Assembly (NCBI GenBank): GCA_030710605.1
Contig: CP092872.1
Coordinates: 6,511,117 to 6,575,116, forward strand
DNA length: 64,000 bases
Reading direction: 5' to 3'
Source: Cordylochernes scorpioides
Lineage: Eukaryota > Arthropoda > Arachnida > Pseudoscorpiones > Chernetidae
Positions 57,361 to 64,000 of this stretch are shown here, piece by piece. Under the pieces are notes generated by a model that ran no database searches, was not told where the DNA came from, and saw only the letters and a list, made by a program, of their open reading frames with translations. How positions within the stretch are numbered: position 1 is the stretch's first letter; every line of letters starts with the position of its first letter. Both the position numbers and the translations under genes were made by a program.

Positions 57361-58350
57361 ATATATATATATGCCAAAAGAGACACCTCTCCCTTTAAAT
57401 TTGCATCACAAACCTTTATAGGTTTTACAGAAAATTTAATGAATATCCTAAACTCAACTGGATTCGTGTGGTTAAAGAATTGTTCAGACCCCAATATTCT
57501 ACAGAAAGCAATACCTCAAATTATCAGAATCACTATAGAACAGTCTATCCAAACCGATCAATCTAGAATAACCAATTCGAAGCTGCACACACACTACAAA
57601 TATTTAGATAAAACATTCGCAGCAGAGAACTATCTACTAAGTGAACTCCCACTGCCGACTAAACGCCTCATTGCGCAATTGAGAATTCTATTTGTTTTAT
57701 ATCGAGAAGACCATATAAAATATCTAAGGACAGAAGACTTGTATTGCCAACTATGCAAAATTATCCATCAGAACGTCGCATTATGTAAATCAACCTAGTA
57801 AAAATCTTTACTGTTGGTGATATGGAATGAGAAACAACACACCAATTGTGTCAAATTCAGACAAAAAAGGTGTCGTGGTTCTTTATTTACCACCACTAGT
57901 AAAGTTTTTTACTAGAATGTTGTATGTTGTCGTGTCCAATGAAGAGCCTCGGGCGTCTCCATACATTTCTATCACAGCAGCAGCAATCTCTTAATTGGAA
58001 AATGGGTGCCGTTGCCACGTTTGTCACCTTGGAAACGAACCAGAATTTGGTCGAACATTCCAAGGGTCCAGCGGGGACCACAGGGAGATGTGGTCGGACT
58101 TCTCCCCCCCCCCCCCCCCCCCCCCCCCCATTTTTTTACTAGAATGATAAACATAATACATCGTTTTGATGCACGATTAAAGGGAGAGGTGCCTCTTTTG
58201 TCAGATGAAAATCCTCCTCCTTTTTCTTAATTGTTTATTTTCTTTTTGACAATTCTGTTACCTACTCTACTACAATTATTGTAAATAGTTTCACGTTCAA
58301 TTTATCCAATATAGCGTGTATCATTTGCAACTGGTAATAAATAAATAAAT
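57361..58350 (+). pseudogene. LINE 3' fragment
   Basis: The open frame ending at 57798 has SELPLPTKRLIAQLRI and YCQLCKIIHQN, resembling the C-terminal region of non-LTR polyproteins, where a basic LRL segment precedes a CxxC motif. A tail of AAATAAATAAAT type at about 58340 supports a retroposon end. Between 57905 and 58144 a segment flanked by direct TTTTTACTAGAATG repeats and ending in a long C run has been inserted. The clade is not assigned. Confidence 0.45.
58109..58129. repeat. Poly(C) tract
   Basis: An unbroken run of more than twenty C follows GGTCGGACTTCT; length may be imprecise because of sequencing limits. Confidence 0.8.
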
Positions 58351-58387
58351 CCTCCCCCAACGTTATTATTAAACTTTATTATTATAA

Positions 58388-58692
58388 AAAGGTGGGGGTT
58401 GGTGGAAGGATGGTTAAACTGTTTGGTTTTCGACCACTAGGACCCGGGTTCGATTCCCGCATTGGACACTTTTTTATGTTAAAAAAAAAATGCTCCAATG
58501 GCCCCCGATTCTTGCAAAAGTCTAACCCCACCAGCGAGTGCAGGTAACCAAACGGGGCTCTGGCACATTTGTAAGTGCAAAGTCGAACTGCTTTTCACAT
58601 GTGTAGACATGTGGTGCACTTACAGTAAAAGCAGTCGCTAACTACTCACCATGATTATCATGGCCTGTACCACGTGTACTAGGGATAAGCAA
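58388..58692 (+). repeat. tRNA-derived SINE, well-preserved head
   Basis: Perfect B box GGTTCGATTCC at 58447-58457; A-box-like GGTGGAAGGATGG at 58399. The body matches 13908-14226. The A tail is replaced by the Helitron that follows. Confidence 0.75.
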
Positions 58693-58713
58693 ATATATAT
58701 ATCTATCTATATA

Positions 58714-60134
58714 CACTGCGTGACATTGAAAATGGAACACCAAGAAATAGTGGCCAGAAAATTATGCAAATTTCAGAGTAGACGCGCCTAACCGAGTTAT
58801 GCAAATGATATAAAATGCGCAGCTCTCGTGCGCACATGGAGTAAGATATAAGGGAAGGAACTTGCAGAAAGGACAATATTCGTGTCGTTATTTCTTCAAG
58901 GAAAATCATTGTAGAAATTTTGTTCTTGTGTCAAAAGACACGTGTAATAACAGAGAATGCCAGGTCATCGTAAACGGAGGCAGTTCAAGCAGACAGACGC
59001 TTTTACGAGGGGCATGGTGATCGGACTGAAAAGGGCAGGTTGGTTCATACGTCAAATCGCAGCTGATACACACCTTGGTGCGTCCACGGTGCACCGACTG
59101 TGGAGAAGATGGTTGGAACAAGGAAATGTGGCAATTTATAGGAATGCCGGTGCAACCAGAGTGACGTCAGCACGTGTGGATCGGCGTATCCTTCGACAAG
59201 CAGTGGCGGCCCCACAAGCCACTTGTACCGCCATTCTGCAACATGTGCAAGACACCCTAGATCATTCCATCTCGACCAGAACCATTTCCCGTCGATTGGT
59301 AGCTAATGGCTTGCACTCATGCTGTCCGCTAAGAAGACTGCCATTGACCCCACCGAATAGGCGCCAACGTTTGGAATGGTGCCGGGCTAGATCGACGTGG
59401 ATGACGGAATGGCACAGGGTCGTGTTCTCAGATGAGTCGCGTTTCTGCTTGTCCAGTGATAGTCGCCGTGTACGCGTGTGGCGTCGACGTGGAGAAAGGT
59501 CCAATCCGGCAGCAATTGTGGAACGCCCCACCGTGCGACAACGTGGAATCATGGTTTGGGGCGCAATCGCGTATGATTCCAGGTCACCTTTACTTCGTAT
59601 TCAGGGCACTATGACGGCCCAACGATACGTTGATGATGTGCTGCGACCGGTGACACTCCCCTACCTTCAGGGGGTACCCAATGCCCTTTATCAGCAGGAT
59701 AACGCCCGACCGCACACTGCTCGCATTAGCCAACAAGCTCTGCAAGATGTACAGATGCTTCCCTGGCCACCGTACTCTCCTGATCTCTCACCAATCGAGC
59801 ACGTCTGGGACATCATTGGACGCCGTTTGCATGCCTTGCCACAGCCGCGTTCAGAAGACGAACTGTGGCAAATGGTTGAGAGGGAATGGAGAGCCATCCT
59901 TCAGGACGCCATCCGTACTCTGATTGACTCTCTACCTAGACGTGTTGCTGCGTGCATCGCCGTCCGCGGTGGTCCTACTTGCTACTAAGCCGACGCCGTT
60001 CTCGCTCTGTATTATGACTATCATTTTCAAATAAAGATCACTTATTGTTCGTCCCTGTCTCTCTCTCTGTCTGCCGAGTTTCATCACTTTCTGGCCACTA
60101 TTTCTTGGTGTTCCATTTTCAATGTCACGCAGTG
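58714..60134 (+). mobile_element. Complete Tc1-family transposon
   Basis: 1421 bp with perfect 47-bp inverted ends (CACTGCGTGACATTGAAAAT and onward), TA duplications at 58712 and 60135, and one uninterrupted transposase frame. All requirements for mobility appear intact. Confidence 0.95.
58957..59988 (+). CDS. Tc1-family transposase, 343 aa, intact
   Basis: Cut-and-paste transposase that binds the inverted ends and inserts at TA. N-terminal paired-type helix-turn-helix DNA-binding domain (about residues 10-110: TRGMVIGLKRAGWFIRQIA, GASTVHRLWRRW). Catalytic core: VVFSDESRF (first Asp), LYQQDNARPHTA (second) and SPDLSPIEHVWD (Glu), with GIMVWGAIAYDSRSPL between. I count 32 residues between the second Asp and the Glu, two fewer than in classical Tc1. 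The start ATG lies 243 bp inside the element. The family is common in spiders as far as I recall; the length is normal. No frameshift or stop. Confidence 0.92.
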   Translation: MPGHRKRRQFKQTDAFTRGMVIGLKRAGWFIRQIAADTHLGASTVHRLWRRWLEQGNVAIYRNAGATRVTSARVDRRILRQAVAAPQATCTAILQHVQDTLDHSISTRTISRRLVANGLHSCCPLRRLPLTPPNRRQRLEWCRARSTWMTEWHRVVFSDESRFCLSSDSRRVRVWRRRGERSNPAAIVERPTVRQRGIMVWGAIAYDSRSPLLRIQGTMTAQRYVDDVLRPVTLPYLQGVPNALYQQDNARPHTARISQQALQDVQMLPWPPYSPDLSPIEHVWDIIGRRLHALPQPRSEDELWQMVEREWRAILQDAIRTLIDSLPRRVAACIAVRGGPTCY

Positions 60135-60782
60135 TATATAAAAATGAATGTTTGTATGTTTGTTTGTTTGTATGTCCGGTATACAAATTCGCAGTAGTTC
60201 ACTAATTAAAACCAAAATTTCCATACATAGGTAAAATAATACGGGGAAGACGATAGGCTATTTTAAAAAATATATAAATCAATTATTAAAACTATATATT
60301 TTTAGTCAGAAAATGATAATGACGATATTGCTGTATCATGTTTGATTATCAGATACAAAATTATATCGGGAAAAATTCCAAAAAGCAGAGACCACGGGTG
60401 AAACCAGTTCATTATTTAAGACGCAGGAACAAAATTCTAACAGAAAAACATTCATTCGAGCAGAAAACAAAAGCCAGATCATCTTTCAATAAAAATATCG
60501 CTTCTCAGACACAAAGTTTGGAGCGGGACGTTTCACAAGAGTGATCCACGGCGCCAATTTTTAATTGTAACGAATAGTATTTGAAAATCAAAATAATATA
60601 ATTTTCAAATATCGTTGTGAAAATTTACATTTTTATTTTTATATTTTAAAAACACACAAAGTTTGGAGCGGGACGTTTCACAAAAGTGATTCACGGCGCC
60701 AATTTATAATTGTAACGAATAGTATTTGAATAAAAGCATTTAATCGGGTAAAACCCGGGCGTTGCCCGGGTCATTCGGCTAG

Positions 60783-62080
60783 TATGGTATAAAAAAAAAG
60801 TGGTTGAAATAATCTGAAGATAGAAATGTACACAGATATATATTTAACAGAGAAGCAGACTTACTCTGATATAATATAAATACAAAATAATGAAGAGAGA
60901 AACAAAATGAGTAGAAGGAAGTTTATATTTTTTAATTTATGATGAATATTCTGAATGTATCAATAAATATTTAAAATATTATAGAATAAATGAAGCTTCC
61001 AGTCCTGTTAAAAGGACTGACAAGTCCGAAAGCTTGAAAATAAAAATTTTAACAAGAAACTTAACTCTGGAATCTTTATTTACTTTTTATAATATTATAT
61101 ACCAGGGAAGACCGTTTATTTCTGATCAAAAATATTTAAAATGTTTAACAGTAAGATTTAACAAAACGGAACCAAGCTTCGGCTTTTACACATCATACAC
61201 TTGTCCAAAAAAAAAAAACAACTGGGGTAACGCGCGCGAGCCAGATATTCTTCAATGAAAAAGAATAATTAAAACAATAAAAAGCAAGCAACAACGATTA
61301 TTCCTGGAAGCACTGGTATCATCAAAAATAAATAGCATCAATAGAAAAATTGACCTCCCAACCCACTATAACAATATCCCTGACAAATAATCTAAATACT
61401 AATAGTTATTGGAATGTACATATATATTGGAATGTACATATATGGAATGTATATATATTTAATCCCAGTATAATATCTATTACTTCAGCTGGTAACAGTC
61501 TGATTTACGCCCACACATGCTAATAACAAAAGTGTTTCAATTATTCTGTATAAATATTATTTAGAGATTATACATAGAATATCAGCCCGTTGAAGAGCAG
61601 TATATTTGCTTGAAAGCTTGCAAATTTAAAATTAAAAGAAACTTTTTACCTGATATTTATTTTTACTTTTTCAAAAAAGAATAAAGTAAAATAATAATCT
61701 AAAAAAGCTACCCAAGTATTCTCGCATTTTTATACGCACATTACGATGCTGAAAGAGGTTTGGAGATGCCTTTCAGGTTAATTGTTGTTCCATGCAATGC
61801 CAAGTAAACATAGTTAAGAACCCTGCACAAACAATGAACACAGTTTCTAAAGCTTTCGGCGCAGACAAAGAGGAGAAATATTTCTTCGGTACCTTTACAT
61901 CTGAAGGCCCCTGACTTCCTGGGTCTACGGACAATGCCTGTCTGCAAAATACTGGATATTCTTGCGTCTGCAAAGGCTTGAATCTTCAAGTTGTTCTTGA
62001 GCCTAGAGAAGTTCGTGAGGACCATTGTCTGGAGAAGGACATTCTGTAAGAGAGGGATTCTTCCAGGCTGAATATGTTAA
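60783..62080. other. AT-rich stretch with stem-loop motifs
   Basis: GGACTGACAAGTCCGAAAGC at 61014 and TGAAGAGC...GAAAGC at 61590 resemble each other and lie in A/T-rich contexts. Open frames at 61034-61258 (plus) and 61741-62025 (minus) have no recognisable domain. Nothing else could be assigned. Confidence 0.4.
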
Positions 62081-62082
62081 TA

Positions 62083-62364
62083 CACCTATCCCCCCGATTT
62101 ACACGGTACTTGTTTTACACGTTTTCGCTTTTACACGGTTTTCCAAATAAGTTTTTGTTTTTTGTTTTTATCGCACTATACTAAATGCTACTGTGATTGA
62201 ATTACATGCGCTGTGTACACATCTCACGAGGAATCCCGAGCTTATGTGCTGACTACATATTTTAACCTGTCAATGCATTTTATTTTTATTTCTGTGTACA
62301 CCTATCCCCCGATTTACACGTTTTTCTCAGGAACGTATCTACCGTGTAAATCGGGGGATAGGTG
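62083..62364. mobile_element. MITE, inverted relative of 57054-57323, rearranged
   Basis: TA duplications at 62081 and 62365. The left end matches the right end of the other copy. A complete small inverted pair (62301-62364) forms the right end by itself, as if one end had been duplicated. Confidence 0.7.
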
Positions 62365-62754
62365 TATATGTTTTATTCATCGTATATACATGATATATTA
62401 GAAACTATTATAGACGTGTATGATTCTTTTTTATTATTATTGTAACAAAGTATTTATTATTTTATTAGCAGAGTATTATTTCTTATGTTTATATTTTGCT
62501 ATATTCTGTACACTTCCCTCTTTTGCTTATCTTTTGTTTATCACTCATAGTTTGTTCTTGTCTGAAATAAATTGTTGTCTCATCCCGAAGTTGGTCTTCC
62601 CTAATTTTCTACGTGGCATTATTAAACAATTTTCTACTGCTCTTACTTTTTTTAATAAAAAAAAAAAGAATCATACGCGTCTATAATAGTTTCGAATTTT
62701 GATAACAGATGGCGCGCTAATGTATGTATATATATCATACATCATATATAATAA

Positions 62755-62836
62755 CTAGCCGAATGACCCGGGCAACGCCCGTGTTTTACCCGATTGAATG
62801 TTTTGATTCAAATACTATTTGTTACAATTATAAATT
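62755..62836 (-). mobile_element. Helitron 3' end, minus strand
   Basis: CTAGCCGAATG followed by ACCCGGGCAACGCCCGTG is the reversed terminal hairpin; only about 80 bp of the element remain before a tRNA-like repeat. Confidence 0.7.
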
Positions 62837-62960
62837 GTGGTCATGTGGTCTAGTGGTCATGGCATCTGCCCGGAAAGCGGAAGGTCGTGGGTTCGATTCC
62901 CATCCGTGAACTTCACACAGTGAACTTCACACAGACACAATAAGGCAATTATATAAGTAG
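62837..62960 (+). repeat. tRNA-like SINE head
   Basis: A box TGGTCTAGTGG (62846), anticodon stem TCTGC/GCGGA with loop CCGGAAA, and B box GGTTCGATTCC (62890). The acceptor stem does not pair and the base before the anticodon is C rather than T, so it is not a working tRNA. A direct repeat GTGAACTTCACACA follows. Confidence 0.55.
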
Positions 62961-63004
62961 ATTAAAAACAACAAGCACATCCTGATTAATCACATGAGTA
63001 TTTA

Positions 63005-63085
63005 TTCTACGTTTAGTTTATTTTTGTTCCACTAAATGGCGCTTTGCCATCTAAAAATGCTCATGTATGCGGTCAGGATGTCTTT
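63005..63085 (+). repeat. Partial copy of the TAGATGGCGC dispersed repeat
   Basis: ATGGCGCTTTGCCATCTA with GCTCATGTATGCGGTCAGG matches 27728-27775 in part. Confidence 0.5.
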
Positions 63086-63144
63086 TTTATTTTGATATCA
63101 ATACCTCCCCTTTATATTTTTTTTTCTTAATTTTTCACATATAA

Positions 63145-63198
63145 TCTATATATATAAAATTGAATGTCTGTGTGTGTGTCTGTGTGTGTGTGTGTGTG
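63145..63198 (+). mobile_element. Helitron 5' end with TG microsatellite
   Basis: TCTATATATATAAAATTGAA after an A, then TG repeats. This is the cleanest 5' end of the family; the LINE that follows cuts it off. Confidence 0.55.
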
Positions 63199-64000
63199 AC
63201 AATTGACAATTAAACATTATTTATTGTCTTCTAGACAATGTTACATATCAAAGAGAGAGAGAGAGAGAGAAGAAAATATATACAAAAAGAATTAAATATA
63301 TACATATATAATATACAAATTTACAAGGGGGATAAAAGTAGGAGACCTCGGCGCTGGAGGGTCCTGGACCAGGCGATGAGCGGGTCCTCTACCGCTTCTC
63401 CGAGCCCAACCTGGACAAAGTAGCGATAGATTCGCAACTTTGCCGACGCCAGGATGGAAAGGGCATCGTCCTCAAGGCCGGACCCGCCGAAGATCCAAGC
63501 CTGCAGGTCAGGGGGCCGCCCTATGATGTTGAAGGCCTCTCTGATGAGAGGCCTGATGGAACGGCAGCACCAGTAACGGTGGCCGAGGAAGCGGTCGATG
63601 GACCCGCAGGCAGGACAGGAGGGGCCGACCGAGGCAGGATGGGCCGGATGGGGGAGGGCGTGGAGGGCTTGCTTGAGAGCTGCGTCGGCCTCGTGACCCG
63701 AATAGGCGCAGCGCCGCAGCGAGGCCCAGTCGATCCTGGATGGTGGATTGATGGTGGGCGTCCATCTCGCCAGGAATCTGGAGATGGGCGTGGCGGCGAG
63801 GCGCGGACGATCCAGGGCCCGTCGGGCCGAGCGGGTCGTGAGGCCGTTGAGGAACGGCGTAGCCGTCCCTCGCAGCACCACGGCCGCAGCTAAAGAGCTA
63901 GATGAGGGTGCAGACTCCGCCCCGAAGCCCACGGCGTTCTCGGAGGTCAGCCTCCGACAGAAGGCGCCCAGGGCCGCGGCGTCAGTCAGGGCCGAGCGCG
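63199..64000 (-). mobile_element. GC-rich LINE, 3' end, running off the window
   Basis: The 3' end at the TG microsatellite has AATTGTCAATTGTC and AATAAA (minus strand). The coding part is much richer in GC than all other elements here. It belongs to the same broad Tx1/L1 group as copies A and B by its C-terminal motif, but is a different family. Confidence 0.7.
63321..64000 (-). CDS. LINE ORF2 C-terminus, partial
   Basis: Open from the window edge to the stop at 63321, with more than 220 codons visible. CPACGS followed by HRYWCC (near 63555-63620) is the C-terminal zinc motif, preceded by ALHALPHP, which parallels ALPHPTRNG in copies A and B. RT and endonuclease must lie beyond the window. 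It ends in LRIYRYFVQVGLG, parallel to YEIYKYFIEIDF in the other family. Confidence 0.7.
   Translation of the reverse strand, partial: RSALTDAAALGAFCRRLTSENAVGFGAESAPSSSSLAAAVVLRGTATPFLNGLTTRSARRALDRPRLAATPISRFLARWTPTINPPSRIDWASLRRCAYSGHEADAALKQALHALPHPAHPASVGPSCPACGSIDRFLGHRYWCCRSIRPLIREAFNIIGRPPDLQAWIFGGSGLEDDALSILASAKLRIYRYFVQVGLGEAVEDPLIAWSRTLQRRGLLLLSPL

Larger units (their letters stand above)
58702..60782 (+). mobile_element. Non-autonomous Helitron interrupted by a Tc1 element
   Basis: TCTATCTATATA (58702-58713) and 60135-60782 are its two parts. The right part has a TTTG-rich microsatellite, the family body, a tandem copy of TTTGGAGCGGGACGTTTCAC (60521 and 60660), and a perfect ACCCGGGCGTTGCCCGGGT hairpin with CATTCGGCTAG ending at 60782. 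The 5' TC could also be 58706. Confidence 0.75.

Noticed and set aside
62836..62911. Functional tRNA gene (anticodon GGA)
   Set aside because: A and B boxes and two arms are present, but the acceptor stem does not pair and the base before the anticodon is C; the flanking sequence is SINE-like.

Overview
This window is a repeat-dense piece of an AT-rich animal genome, most likely an arthropod and possibly a spider or other chelicerate. That guess rests on the kinds of elements present: Tc1 and mariner transposons, Ty3/gypsy elements, a Tx1/L1-type LINE and non-autonomous Helitrons. No ordinary host gene, rRNA or functional tRNA gene could be recognised. A 100-N scaffold gap lies at 55269-55368.

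Layout. 1-4040: AT-rich sequence with no convincing gene, plus a stray copy (3247-3650) of a flank seen again later. 4041-23040: the first copy (A) of a large duplicated block. It holds Helitrons, one of them carrying a full-length Tx1/L1-like LINE (4071-9264), followed by modules built from a mariner-like transposase relic, an uncharacterised repeat-protein gene (called the DPRR family here) and a 5'-truncated RNase H-bearing LINE. The last two modules face each other and form a palindrome of about 6.5 kb centred near 18690. 23041-33430: a rearranged gypsy element, a cluster of MITEs and dispersed repeats, and a second gypsy element on the minus strand. 33430-55203: copy B of the block, with one module fewer on its left side and a young gypsy element (47713-54268, 4-bp target duplication) inserted in its right flank. 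That gypsy element itself contains a mariner. 55369-64000: MITEs, SINEs, LINE fragments, a Helitron holding an intact Tc1-family transposon, and the 3' end of a GC-rich LINE that runs off the window.

The most unusual content is the DPRR family: five open copies of a protein made of 1 to 4 repeats around a DPRRxAR core. All are free of stops and frameshifts, while the LINE and transposase sequence joined to them is badly decayed. Gene and LINE fragment share the same junction wherever they occur, so they were amplified as one unit, and in both blocks two units lie in inverted orientation. The duplication begins at a Helitron 5' end and continues past the Helitron 3' ends, which may mean that rolling-circle read-through moved the whole block. 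These interpretations are inferences; the repeats, motifs and junctions were read directly from the sequence.
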